Shown: positions 8,473-16,660 of the stretch, piece after piece
Position numbering within the stretch: the first letter of the stretch is position 1
How the letters are laid out: each line of letters opens with the position of its first letter
Origin: Sorangium sp025924095
GTDB lineage: Bacteria > Myxococcota_A > Polyangia > Polyangiales > Polyangiaceae
DNA: 64,000 nucleotides
Assembly: GCF_051521505.1 (NCBI RefSeq)
Contig: NZ_CP150356.1
Coordinates: 248,001 to 312,000, forward strand
Reading direction: 5' to 3'
Notes under the pieces: model-generated
What the model was told of the DNA's origin: nothing
Databases searched by the model: none
The model's input: only the letters and a program-made list of their open reading frames with translations
Made by a program: the position numbers and the translations under genes

Positions 8473-9236
8473 CCGCGCCCCAGCCCACGGTGCGGATCCG
8501 CGGCCTGACCCGCCGCTTCGGCGCCCGCACGGTCCTCGACGACGTCGACCTCACGATCCAGCGGGGCGAGTTCGTCGCGCTGCTCGGCCGCAGCGGCTCG
8601 GGCAAGAGCACCCTGCTGCGGGCGATCGCCGAGCTCGACTACGACGTGACCGGCTCGGGCGAGCTGCACATGCCGCAAAATCGCGCGGTCGTGTTCCAGG
8701 ACACGCGGCTCCTGCCGTGGGCGCGGGTGCTCGACAACGTGATCCTGGGGCTCGACCTGCCCGACGCCGTGGCGCGCGGCGAGGCCGCGCTCGCCGAGGT
8801 CGGGCTCGCCGGGCGGGAGCGCGCGTGGCCCGTCGAGCTGTCCGGCGGCGAGCAGCAGCGGGTCGCGCTGGCGCGGTCGCTCGTGCGCGACCCGGAGCTC
8901 GTGCTGGCCGACGAGCCGTTCGGCGCGCTCGACGCGCTGACCCGGATGCGCATGCACGATCTCCTGCGCGAGCTGTGCGCGCGGCACCGCCCCGCCGTGC
9001 TGCTCGTCACCCACGACGTCGACGAGGCGATCACGCTCGCCGACCGGGTGCTCGTGCTCGTCGACGGCCGCATCGCCGAGGAGCAGCGGATCGAGCTGCC
9101 GGCCCCGCGCCCGCTCCGCGACCCCCGATTCCTCGCTCACCGCGAGTCGCTGCTGGCCGCGCTGGGCGTGGCGACGGCAGCGGCCTCCACCGAAGACACC
9201 GACTCGAGCTCTGAACTGGAAGGAAGTGCCCCGTGA
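8448..9236 (+). CDS. SsuB-like ABC transporter ATP-binding protein
   Basis: 262 aa, starting 25 bp inside the permease gene. It has Walker A GRSGSGKST (residues 47-55), Q-loop VFQDTRLLPW, signature LSGGEQQRVALARS, Walker B LVLADEPFGALD and switch His in VTHDVDEA. The VFQDTRLLPW-N-VILGL pattern is typical of the nitrate/sulfonate/taurine importer group. The C-terminal ~40 residues after IAEEQRIELP form a short tail. Its stop overlaps the next start as GTGA, so translational coupling through all four genes is likely. Confidence 0.94.
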   Translation: MAPYPGRLTAPQPTVRIRGLTRRFGARTVLDDVDLTIQRGEFVALLGRSGSGKSTLLRAIAELDYDVTGSGELHMPQNRAVVFQDTRLLPWARVLDNVILGLDLPDAVARGEAALAEVGLAGRERAWPVELSGGEQQRVALARSLVRDPELVLADEPFGALDALTRMRMHDLLRELCARHRPAVLLVTHDVDEAITLADRVLVLVDGRIAEEQRIELPAPRPLRDPRFLAHRESLLAALGVATAAASTEDTDSSSELEGSAP

Positions 9237-10585
9237 CCCATCGGCCCGGACGACTGCATCTCAACGCGTTTCTCATGAGCGTAGGCCACCATGAGGCCTC
9301 GTGGCGCTTGCCGGAGAGCGACCCGTTCGCGAACACGAGCCTCGCGCATTTCAAGCACCTCGCCCGCGTCGCGGAGCGGGGCAAGCTCGACTCCCTCTTC
9401 CTCGCCGACAGCCCGGTGCTCTGGAACAACGTCGGCCGCAGGCCGGCCGGGACGCTCGAGCCGACGGTGCTGCTCGCGGCGCTGGCGGGCGTGACCGAGC
9501 ACGTCGGGCTGATCGCCACCGCCTCGACCACGTACAATGAGCCGTTCAACCTGGCCCGGAGGTTCGCGTCGCTGGATCACCTCAGCGGGGGGCGGGCCGG
9601 GTGGAACATCGTCACGACCGCCGGCGTGGACGCGGCGCGCAACTTCAACCTGGACGAGCTGCCGGCGCACAGCGACAGGTATGCGCGGGCGGCCGAGTTC
9701 ATCGATGTGTCGCTGAAGCTGTGGGACAGCTGGGACGACGGCGCGCTGCTCGGCGACAAGGAGAACGGCGTCTGGGGCGACGACGGGAAGATCTATCCGG
9801 CGCAGCACGCGGGCCGGTATTTCAAGGTCGGCGGCGCGCTCAACGTGCCGCGCCCGCCGCAGGGCTATCCGCTGCTCGTGCAGGCCGGCTCGTCGGAGGA
9901 CGGCAAGGAGCTGGCGGCGCGGTACGCCGAGGCGGTGTTCACGGCGCAGCAGACGCTGGAGGACGGGCAGCAGTTCTATACCGATCTGAAGGCGCGCGTC
10001 CGGGCGCTGGGCCGCGACCCGGAGTCGATCAAGATCCTGCCGGGCATCGTGCCCGTGATCGGCGCCACCGAGGCCGAGGCGCACGCGCTCGACGCCGAGC
10101 TCGACCGGCTCATCAAGCCGGAGTACGCGAAGCGCCAGCTCGCGCAGACGCTGCGCGTGAAGCCGGAGGACCTCGACCTCGACGCCGAGCTGCCAGGGGA
10201 TCTCCCGAGCGAGGATCAGATCGAGGGGGCCAAGAGCCGTTACACGCTGATCGTGACCCTGGCCCGGCGGGAGCGGCTGACGGTGCGCCAGCTCATCGGC
10301 CGGCTCGGCGGCGGCCGCGGGCACCGGACGTTCGCCGGCACGCCCGAGCAGGTGGCGGACGCGATCCAGCACTGGTGGGACCAGGGCGCGGCCGACGGCT
10401 TCAACATCATGCCGCCGGTGCTGCCGTCGGGGCTCGAGGCGTTCGTCGACCACGTGGTGCCGATCCTGCAGCGTCGTGGTCTGTTCCGGACCGAATACGA
10501 GGGCAAGACGCTGCGCGACAACTACGGGCTGTCGCGGCCGGTGAACCGCAACCACGGTCAGGAGCTCGTCGAGGCGGCAGAGTGA
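9233..10585 (+). CDS. NtaA/SnaA/DszA-type FMN-dependent monooxygenase
   Basis: 450 aa, GTG start overlapping the ATPase stop. It is a bacterial luciferase-like (LLM) flavoprotein of the NtaA/DmoA/DszA subgroup: an N-terminal LHLNAF strand, ESDPFANTSLAHFKHLAR, TAST.YNEPFNLARRFASLD, the SGGRAGWNIVTT signature and a late TFAGTPEQVADAI. Such enzymes use reduced FMN from a separate reductase to oxidise C-S, C-N or sulfone substrates. Together with the sulfonate-type importer it suggests uptake and desulfurisation of an organosulfur compound for sulfur supply. No flavin reductase gene is nearby. Confidence 0.92.
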   Translation: MTHRPGRLHLNAFLMSVGHHEASWRLPESDPFANTSLAHFKHLARVAERGKLDSLFLADSPVLWNNVGRRPAGTLEPTVLLAALAGVTEHVGLIATASTTYNEPFNLARRFASLDHLSGGRAGWNIVTTAGVDAARNFNLDELPAHSDRYARAAEFIDVSLKLWDSWDDGALLGDKENGVWGDDGKIYPAQHAGRYFKVGGALNVPRPPQGYPLLVQAGSSEDGKELAARYAEAVFTAQQTLEDGQQFYTDLKARVRALGRDPESIKILPGIVPVIGATEAEAHALDAELDRLIKPEYAKRQLAQTLRVKPEDLDLDAELPGDLPSEDQIEGAKSRYTLIVTLARRERLTVRQLIGRLGGGRGHRTFAGTPEQVADAIQHWWDQGAADGFNIMPPVLPSGLEAFVDHVVPILQRRGLFRTEYEGKTLRDNYGLSRPVNRNHGQELVEAAE

Positions 10586-10645
10586 GCGGCGCACCCGCCG
10601 CGCGGCGACAGCGGCGCTCGACGCGTTCCTGAGGACGAGCTGCCG

Positions 10646-10765
10646 TTACCTGGCGGCGGTCGCGCCGGTCTCGGCGAGCCACGCCTCGACGTCCTCGGCG
10701 AGCTCGCGCGGGGCGTTCACCGAGGTCACGTGGACAGACTCATGGAGTAGAAGGCGAAAGCTCAT
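10646..10765 (-). pseudogene. Possible C-terminal remnant of an alpha/beta hydrolase
   Basis: A 39-residue reading frame ends with VHVTSVNAPRELAEDVEAWL, which resembles the last His-containing strand and helix of alpha/beta-fold hydrolases. The rest of such an enzyme is not found upstream. It may also be a chance small frame. Confidence 0.3.
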
Positions 10766-10870
10766 GTCGGGGGGTCGTCGTGATCGTGCGACGTCCGGCG
10801 GCGCACCGTTCCGTGAATTCCGCGCGAAATCGATCGATCCAGGCGCGTGTTCATGTAGCGTCCGCGCGAC

Positions 10871-12430
10871 ATGCGTACTCCTTTTCTGACATGGATCGCC
10901 ATCACACTGTTCTCCCTGGCCACCGCCGCCTGCGGGGATGATGCTGCCAATGAACAGCCCTCCGAGGCCACTGGCGGTGCCGGTGGCACGGGCGGCGGCG
11001 GCGCGGGCGGCGGTTCCGGCGGCACCGGCGGCACTGGCGGCACCGGCGGCACTGGCGGCACTGGCGGTTCCGGCGGCACCGGCGGCACCGGCGGCACTGG
11101 CGGTTCCGACGGCACCGGCGGCGCCGACTCGCGCGACCTCCTCGAGCAACTCCAGGGCATCGACGGCCTCACCGCCGTCGAGCAGGACTCGAGCCTACCG
11201 GGATACCGCTACTTCGTGATGGAGCTCGATCAGCCCGCCGATCACGACCACCCCGAGGGCCTCCGGTTCCAGCAGCGCGTGACCTTGCACCACCGGGATC
11301 CCGCCGCGCCCGTGGTCCTCGTCACCGAGGGCTACCAGGTCCGCCCGGATTCCCAGTGGCTCGACGAGCCCGCCGAGCTGCTCGCCGCCAACCAGATCCG
11401 CGTCGAGCACCGCTTCTTCACCCCCTCCCGCCCGGAGCCCGCGGACTGGTCGCTGCTCACCATCGAGCAGGCCGCCGCGGACCTTCACCGCGTCATCGCG
11501 TCGATCCGGCCGCTCTACGAGGGCAAATGGATCTCCACCGGCGCGAGCAAGAGCGGCATGACCTCCGTCTACCATCGCCGCTTCTATCCCGCCGACGTCG
11601 ACGGCACCGTGGCGTACGTGGCCCCGCACAGCGCCGGCACCGCCGACCCACGCTACGTCGATTTCGTGGCCGAGCGCGGCGATTCCGCGTGCCGGGAGGC
11701 CCTCCAGGGCTTCCAGCGCGAGGTGCTCCTGCGCCGCCCCGCCATGCTCGACCTCATGGAAGCCGAGGCCGCCAAGTTCGAGGTCACCTACGATCTCCTC
11801 GGCGCCGAGAGGGCCCTGGAGGTCGCCGTTGTCGAGTCGGTCTTCTCCCTCTGGCAATACAAGGACGCGAGCTTCTGCGAGCGCGTCCCGACCGCCGCGT
11901 CGGACGACGCCGCGGTCTGGGCGTTCCTCGACGAGGCGAACGCCCCCCGCCTCTGGTCCGACGCCGACCTCGACGGCATGGAGCCGTACTACTGGCAGGC
12001 TGCGGCGGAGCTGGGCTATCCGAGCTTCGCGGAGGCGCACATCGCGGATCTGCTCCTCTACCCCGGCGCGAACGCGCCCACCACGTTCATCGAGCCCGGG
12101 CCCGGCAAGACGTCGCTCTTCGATCCCGCGGCGATGCAGGACGTCTCCGGCTGGCTCACCACCGAGGGCGAGCGGTTCCTGTTCATCTACGGTGAAAACG
12201 ATCCGTACACCGCGGCCGCCTTTGAGGTCGGGGGCGCCCGCGACTCCCACCGTCTCATCGTGCCGGGAGGGACCCACGGCGCCGTCCTCCTCGCGCTCGC
12301 GCCGGCCGACCAGGCGGTGGCCTTCGGCGCGCTGGAAGCCTGGACGGGCGTCACGCCGAGCGTCACCCCGAGCGGCCGCGCCCCGGCGGCGCTGCTGCTC
12401 CGGGGCCGGCGCTGGGTGGCGCGCGACTAG
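10871..12430 (+). CDS. S37 (PS-10)-type peptidase lipoprotein with Gly/Thr linker
   Basis: 519 aa. The signal peptide ends at a lipobox-like ATAAC. Residues about 35-85 are an almost pure GGTGG repeat that places the catalytic part away from the membrane. The domain matches the S37 tripeptidyl-aminopeptidase pattern: QRVTLHHRDPAAPVVLVTEGY, RVEHRFF.PSRPEP.DW, and the nucleophile elbow GASKSGMT with Ser226. A late FIYGENDPY and GGTHG give candidate Asp and His. Streptomyces relatives cleave N-terminal tripeptides outside the cell. A surface-exposed peptidase role is likely. The stop is 10 bp from the end of a convergent AraC gene. Confidence 0.82.
   Translation: MRTPFLTWIAITLFSLATAACGDDAANEQPSEATGGAGGTGGGGAGGGSGGTGGTGGTGGTGGTGGSGGTGGTGGTGGSDGTGGADSRDLLEQLQGIDGLTAVEQDSSLPGYRYFVMELDQPADHDHPEGLRFQQRVTLHHRDPAAPVVLVTEGYQVRPDSQWLDEPAELLAANQIRVEHRFFTPSRPEPADWSLLTIEQAAADLHRVIASIRPLYEGKWISTGASKSGMTSVYHRRFYPADVDGTVAYVAPHSAGTADPRYVDFVAERGDSACREALQGFQREVLLRRPAMLDLMEAEAAKFEVTYDLLGAERALEVAVVESVFSLWQYKDASFCERVPTAASDDAAVWAFLDEANAPRLWSDADLDGMEPYYWQAAAELGYPSFAEAHIADLLLYPGANAPTTFIEPGPGKTSLFDPAAMQDVSGWLTTEGERFLFIYGENDPYTAAAFEVGGARDSHRLIVPGGTHGAVLLALAPADQAVAFGALEAWTGVTPSVTPSGRAPAALLLRGRRWVARD
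10971..11125 (+). repeat. Short tandem GGC-GGC-ACC type repeat in the linker
   Basis: About 150 bases made of degenerate 9-base units coding Gly-Gly-Thr, inside the S37 lipoprotein gene. Such stretches vary in length by slippage and are common in myxobacterial surface lipoproteins. Confidence 0.8.
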
Positions 12431-12440
12431 AGCACCGCAG

Positions 12441-13256
12441 CTAGAGCACCGCAGCAGCGCAGCGCGCCGCGTAGGCGGCGGGCGTGAACCCGACTTGTGC
12501 CTTGAAGTCGCGGATGAAGTGCGCCTGATCGTGATACCCGAGCTCGGCCGCCAGCGCCGCCCACGCGATGGACGCCCCCGACGCCACGCGCTCCGCGGCC
12601 TCCTGGACCCTGGATCGCCGGATGATCCACTTGGGCCCGACGCCGATGTACCGCTCGAACGCCCGGTGCAGGGTGCGGACCGAGACCCCCGCGACCCGCG
12701 CGAGATCCTCGGCGCGGTGGATGTCGCGATCTCCCTGCGCGCGGGCGGCGAGCGCCATGGCCTCGTCGAGCCCCCGATCCGAAGGAGCCCTGTGCGCTCG
12801 GAGGAGCGCCTCGATCGCGCGGACCGCGAGGAGGTCGTCCGGCTGATCGAGCACGTCGCGCTCCAGCGCGTTCGCCGCGTCACCGAAGATGTCCACGAGC
12901 GGGACGACGTGATCGACCAGCCGGCGCATCGGACAGCTCGCGAACGGAAAGAAGCCCCCCGGCTTGAACTTCGTGGCCACGACGCGCCCCGTCCCATCGA
13001 GCCGCGAGATCTCGCGCCGCGTCCCGAGCCCGTTCACGATCGACCCGTTCACCTGGATGGCCAGGTTGACGCAGGGGTGCGGCAAGATCTCCTGCTCGAA
13101 CGGCGCGGGGAGCGACCAGCGGACGACCCAGTGCCAGTCGACGAGCGCGGCCAGATCGGACGCGGGCGCGTGGCGGCGCAGCTCGAAGCTCTTGAGCCCC
13201 GCCGCGGGGTTCAGGATGCCGAGGGTGCGGCCTTCGGGGGTGACGCTCGAGCTCAT
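12441..13256 (-). CDS. AraC-family transcriptional regulator
   Basis: 271 aa. The N-terminal ~150 residues form a DUF6597-like ligand region (LVDWHWVVRW, LPHPCVNLAIQ). The C-terminal ~100 residues form the double HTH: DLARVAGVSVRTLHRAFERY with IGVGPKWIIRR, then AELGYHDQAHFIRDFKAQVG and FTPAAYA. The gene is divergent from the glutathione S-transferase gene with 65 bp between the starts, so it may control that gene and itself. Effector unknown. Confidence 0.9.
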   Translation of the reverse strand: MSSSVTPEGRTLGILNPAAGLKSFELRRHAPASDLAALVDWHWVVRWSLPAPFEQEILPHPCVNLAIQVNGSIVNGLGTRREISRLDGTGRVVATKFKPGGFFPFASCPMRRLVDHVVPLVDIFGDAANALERDVLDQPDDLLAVRAIEALLRAHRAPSDRGLDEAMALAARAQGDRDIHRAEDLARVAGVSVRTLHRAFERYIGVGPKWIIRRSRVQEAAERVASGASIAWAALAAELGYHDQAHFIRDFKAQVGFTPAAYAARCAAAVL

Positions 13257-13321
13257 CGCGTGGCGCTCTTTTACAATACGCGGCCCGGCCCGGGCAGTAG
13301 GGTCCGGCCCGGAGGCACGAC

Positions 13322-13996
13322 ATGGCTGATTCGACGACGACCGCGCGGGGAAACCTCATCTTCTATCATTCACCGAACACGCGCGCGTCGGGCACGCGCA
13401 TCCTTCTCGACGAGCTCGGCGCGCCGCACGAGCTGCGCGTCCTCAACATGAAGGCCGGCGAGCAGCGCAAGGCGCCCTACCTCGCGGTGAACCCGCTCGG
13501 GAAGGTCCCCGCCATCGCGCACGACGGCGCGCTGGTCACCGAGCAGGTCGCGATCTTCATCTACCTCGCCGACCTCTTCCCGGAGGCGGGCCTGGCCCCG
13601 GCCCTCCGCGATCCGCAGCGAGGCCCCTACCTCCGCTGGCTCGTCTACTACGGGTCGTGCTTCGAGCCGGCCATGATCGATCGCGCGATGAAGCGCGAGC
13701 CGGCGCCCCCGGGGATGTCGCCTTACAGCGACTACGACACGATGTTCGGCACGCTCGTGGAGGCGCTCCGAAAGGGCCCCTACCTGCTCGGCGAGCGGTT
13801 CTCCGCGGCCGACATCCTCTGGGGTACGGCGCTCCAGTGGATGACGACGTTCAAGCTCATCCCCGAGCTGCCGGAGATCACGGCCTATGTCGCGCGGATC
13901 TGCAGCCGGCCGTCGTTCGCGCGCGTCACGGCGGACGACGCGCAGCTCGCCGCGGCGCACGAAGCGGCGGTCGCGGCGGCGGCGCAAGCGAGCTGA
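13322..13996 (+). CDS. Glutathione S-transferase family protein
   Basis: 224 aa. The N-terminal thioredoxin-like half contains NTRASGTRILLDELGAPHELR and the cis-Pro glutathione site VNPLGKVPAI with the following TEQVAIFIYLAD. The all-helical C-terminal half ends near residue 215 with the conserved SAADILWGTALQW helix. These proteins conjugate or reduce electrophiles in the cytoplasm. It is transcribed away from the AraC gene. A second, unrelated-looking GST-fold gene lies at 51659-52414. Confidence 0.9.
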   Translation: MADSTTTARGNLIFYHSPNTRASGTRILLDELGAPHELRVLNMKAGEQRKAPYLAVNPLGKVPAIAHDGALVTEQVAIFIYLADLFPEAGLAPALRDPQRGPYLRWLVYYGSCFEPAMIDRAMKREPAPPGMSPYSDYDTMFGTLVEALRKGPYLLGERFSAADILWGTALQWMTTFKLIPELPEITAYVARICSRPSFARVTADDAQLAAAHEAAVAAAAQAS

Positions 13997-14167
13997 CGCG
14001 CTGACGCGCCGCCGCGGACGTCGGCTCACAGGTCCGGAGCAGGCCTGAGCCGGTGCTCACGCCGGCGGCGCGCGCCAGCTCGACGGCGCTGTAGCCGCGC
14101 GGGGCGGCGGGGGCGCGGGGATCAGGGGCATCGAGACATCCTGGCCAACAAACCAGATAAAAGTCGA

Positions 14168-14335
14168 CTGAATCCAGAGAAAAAGCCTTCGTTTCTGGAA
14201 CGAATCTGGCTGAATCCAGAGAATTGTCGCTAAAATCTGGCTAATTTGAAGCCAGATCTAGAGAATAATCTCAAATAACGAGATAATACTGAGCTGAATC
14301 CAGAGAATCCGCTCAAAAATCAAGCGAACCGGGCA
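14168..14335. repeat. 42-bp-period direct repeat array (four units)
   Basis: CTGAATCCAGAGAA occurs exactly at 14168, 14210 and 14294. A diverged copy (10 of 14 bases) sits at 14252, so all four are on an exact 42-bp grid. The ~28 bases between cores differ. Cores and their reverse complements build local hairpins. The repeat is too short and the spacers too small for a CRISPR array. Confidence 0.8.
14235..14257. other. 8-bp perfect hairpin inside the repeat island
   Basis: ATCTGGCT and AGCCAGAT flank a 7-base AT loop. A second, smaller hairpin (TCTGG / CCAGA, 14205-14220) lies just before it. They could act in RNA or as protein-binding sites; no T-tract follows. Confidence 0.55.
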
Positions 14336-14673
14336 CGCCCCGGGCTCCTCCGGGGAGTCTGCGCGACCGCACTGCCGGGCTCTGGGGCTGGAACAGGCTT
14401 CATCCCGGTCCGGCGGGCTCAGCAGCCTCAGTCCCCGTTGCGCATTCGAGCAAGTCCTCGCGTACTCGCGCAGTCGCCTGCCGACAGCGTCGATGCCGGA
14501 GCCATCGATCGATCCCAGCCGCTTCGCCGTGTCCTGCTCGTTTTCACCCTCGTACAGCTGCATTTGCCGGTGGATCGCGCTTGAGCCGCGCCCGGCGCGC
14601 CGCGTGCAAGGTCACCCTGCATCACCCGGCATGCGACAGTCAGCATGCTCGGGTAGAGGGGAAGGAATCGAAA

Positions 14674-14979
14674 ATGAAACAGCTGAGAATGATTGGCGCT
14701 CTGGTGACCACCGCGGTGGTTTCTGTCGCTCCGCTCGCTCGTGCGGCCAGCACGACGCCGATTCAGGACCTTACGCTCGTCGAGGAGACGAGTGTGCCCA
14801 GCTCGGCGGAGGCGAGCGCCAGCTGGCACGGGCATCATCACGGTCACCACGGCCATCACGGCCACCACGGCCATCATGGTCACCACGGTCATCACGGCTA
14901 TTGGGGGTTCAGGGCCGACGTTTCTCCGCTGGCAGGGCTCCCGACTCCGGTCGTGAGCCTGACGGTGGATCAGCGCTGA
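14674..14979 (+). CDS. Secreted His/Gly-rich small protein (candidate modified peptide)
   Basis: 101 aa, good GAAGGAA ribosome site. A Sec signal peptide (residues 1-24, ending ARA) leads to a short acidic part, then a run of seven or so Gly-His-His units (about residues 52-74), then a hydrophobic tail beginning YWGFRADVS. The His run would bind Ni, Zn, Cu or haem. The gene is followed by a single-TM protein and an HTTM protein in the same direction, so it sits where SdpC-type antimicrobial peptide precursors sit in sdpABC operons. That role is inference; a metal-storage or metal-scavenging protein is the main alternative. Confidence 0.75.
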   Translation: MKQLRMIGALVTTAVVSVAPLARAASTTPIQDLTLVEETSVPSSAEASASWHGHHHGHHGHHGHHGHHGHHGHHGYWGFRADVSPLAGLPTPVVSLTVDQR

Positions 14980-15107
14980 TGCTCTGACGGTTCATGGTGC
15001 CGCTGGCAGGTCGAGCGGACGCTCGGCCGCCAGCGGCGCCATGCCGCCAAGAAGGGTCGTCCGGTTGGGCAAGGTGCCGGCGCTGCGGGCACCGTGGGGG
15101 GAGCTGC

Positions 15108-15659
15108 ATGAATGCAACAGCCATGGGCCGAAGACGCGCCATCCTTCTGCTCGCCGCGGCGGCGGCGCACCTCGTGGTGGTCTGTCTGGGCGCGCTGCAC
15201 GTCCACATTGGAGACGAGGGCTGGGCGCGCCGGGCGGTGAAGGTTTACGGCCTGCTCTCCGGAGCGGACAGCGGGTACTCCTTCTTCGCTCCGGGGGTCG
15301 GGACGACGCTCTCCGCGAGCTTTCAGGTGAACGGCGCCGACGGGGAGATCGCCGCCGATGCCCTGGAGACGGGGGTGAGCCGTGAAGCGGATATCCGGGT
15401 CAGGAACATCATCGGGATGTTCTCGCTGGAGCAGGATGAGAGGGTGAGGCGCTCGCTCGTGGCTTCCTGGGCCGGCAAGGTGCTCGCCAGGCATCCAGGC
15501 GCCGATGGCGTCGTCGTCCAGCTCGATACGTTCGAGCTCCCCTCGATGGCGGAATACCGCGAGGGGAAGACCACAGGATGGACGCTGAATTACCGAGCGA
15601 AATTCGTGCATCACGCGAAGCTCCTGCGCGCGCAGCAGAGCAACGGGAGGGCGCCGTGA
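15108..15659 (+). CDS. SdpA-like single-TM protein, partner of the HTTM protein
   Basis: 183 aa. The ATG at 15108 has a strong GGGGGGAG ribosome site. One N-terminal membrane helix (RAILLLAAAAAHLVVVCLGA) is followed by a soluble domain, probably periplasmic. The motif ADSGYSFFAPGVG just after the helix resembles the aromatic GWGFF-type motif of SdpA-family proteins. The stop overlaps the GTG start of the HTTM gene (GTGA), so the two are co-expressed. In Bacillus, SdpA and SdpB together mature the SdpC toxin peptide. Similarity here rests on layout, topology and one motif only. Confidence 0.7.
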   Translation: MNATAMGRRRAILLLAAAAAHLVVVCLGALHVHIGDEGWARRAVKVYGLLSGADSGYSFFAPGVGTTLSASFQVNGADGEIAADALETGVSREADIRVRNIIGMFSLEQDERVRRSLVASWAGKVLARHPGADGVVVQLDTFELPSMAEYREGKTTGWTLNYRAKFVHHAKLLRAQQSNGRAP

Positions 15660-16651
15660 ACGCGCGGTCGATGGCTGCTCCCCGGGCTGCGACGGAGCGC
15701 TGGCCTGCGCGAGCGTGGGCGGCCGTCGAGCGCTTCGCCTTCGCGCCTGCGTCTGCAGCGCCGCTCGCCGTGCTCCGGATCGGGCTCGCCTCCGTTCTGC
15801 TCATCCAGGCGGCGATGGTCGCTCCTGCGCTGTTCGATCTCTACGGGCGAGCGGGGATCCTGCAGACACCGCTCGTCGACGCGCTCGGAAGGCCGGGGTT
15901 TGTCCGGCTCAGCTGGCTGATAGACCGTCTCGCCCCGCTCGGGATCGGAGACGTGCCCATCCTCGTCGCCGTGGGCGCCTTCTATGTGCTCGCCCTCGTC
16001 GCGCTGCTCGCGGGATGGCGCGCGAGGGTGGCCGCGGCGGCTGCCTGGTCCTCCCACCTGATGCTGATGATGACGGCGGACAGCACGAATTATGGTGTAG
16101 ACCAGTTCGCCAACATCTTCCTGTTCTACCTCATGTGGATGCCGGCGGGCGCGGCGCTGTCGCTCGATCGATGGCTCGGCCGCGCGCCCATCGGGCCCAC
16201 GAGCATGGCGCGATTCTCCCTGCGCGTGGTGCAGATACACCTCTGCGTCGTCTACCTCGTGAGCGGGCTGGGAAAGGCGCTCGGCGAGCAATGGTGGAAC
16301 GGCGATGCCATCTGGCGGACGCTCAACCTGCCGGATTATCGCCAGTACGACTTCACCTGGCTGGCCCACTATCCATGGCTCGCGGTGGGCGCAGGCTGGA
16401 TGGTGCTGCTCGTCGAGACCGGCTACCCGGTCATGATCTGGCCGCGGCGCACCCGGCGGCTCTGGGTCGCGGCCACCGTGGGGCTCCACGTCGGCATCGC
16501 GGCCTTCATGGGGCTCGGTGTCTTCGGCGCCATCATGTCTGTGCTCACCCTCTCTGCCTTCGCGGTGCGGGCAGAACCTCGCGAATCCATGCCCTCCGAG
16601 GCGGCCGCACCGGGTCTGTCTTGGAGCGCCGAACAAAACCTGAGGTCTTGA
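15656..16651 (+). CDS. HTTM-domain (SdpB / gamma-carboxylase-like) membrane protein
   Basis: 331 aa, GTG start overlapping the previous stop. Multiple membrane helices. The HTTM fold is seen in the N-terminal LRIGLASVLLIQAAM...LFDLYGRAGI, the second-helix RARVAAAAAW, the VDQFANIFLFYLMWMP signature, HLCVVYLVSGLGKALGEQWWNG and LVETGYP. HTTM domains occur in vitamin K-dependent gamma-glutamyl carboxylase and in SdpB, which is needed for SdpC peptide maturation. The GLGKALGEQWWNGDAIW block is the best conserved part. Its substrate may be the His-rich peptide two genes upstream. The family is firm; the reaction is unknown. Confidence 0.88.
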   Translation: MNARSMAAPRAATERWPARAWAAVERFAFAPASAAPLAVLRIGLASVLLIQAAMVAPALFDLYGRAGILQTPLVDALGRPGFVRLSWLIDRLAPLGIGDVPILVAVGAFYVLALVALLAGWRARVAAAAAWSSHLMLMMTADSTNYGVDQFANIFLFYLMWMPAGAALSLDRWLGRAPIGPTSMARFSLRVVQIHLCVVYLVSGLGKALGEQWWNGDAIWRTLNLPDYRQYDFTWLAHYPWLAVGAGWMVLLVETGYPVMIWPRRTRRLWVAATVGLHVGIAAFMGLGVFGAIMSVLTLSAFAVRAEPRESMPSEAAAPGLSWSAEQNLRS

Positions 16652-16660
16652 GAGGCGCTC

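Larger units (their letters stand above)
13997..14673. other. Gene-poor stretch with an AT-rich repeat island
   Basis: No convincing reading frame. The first ~120 bases are GC-rich. Bases 14140-14330 drop to a strikingly low GC for this genome and hold the 42-bp-period repeat. The remainder leads into the His-rich peptide gene, whose ribosome site GAAGGAA is at 14661-14667. Confidence 0.7.

Noticed and set aside
10646..11149. 167-codon minus strand gene opposite the S37 lipoprotein
   Set aside because: The first ~70 codons mirror the GGT repeat linker. Only the last 39 codons look protein-like and they start at their own ATG at 10765.
14168..14335. CRISPR array
   Set aside because: The identical core is only 14 bp, one unit is diverged, spacers share sequence with the cores as hairpin arms, and no cas gene is near.
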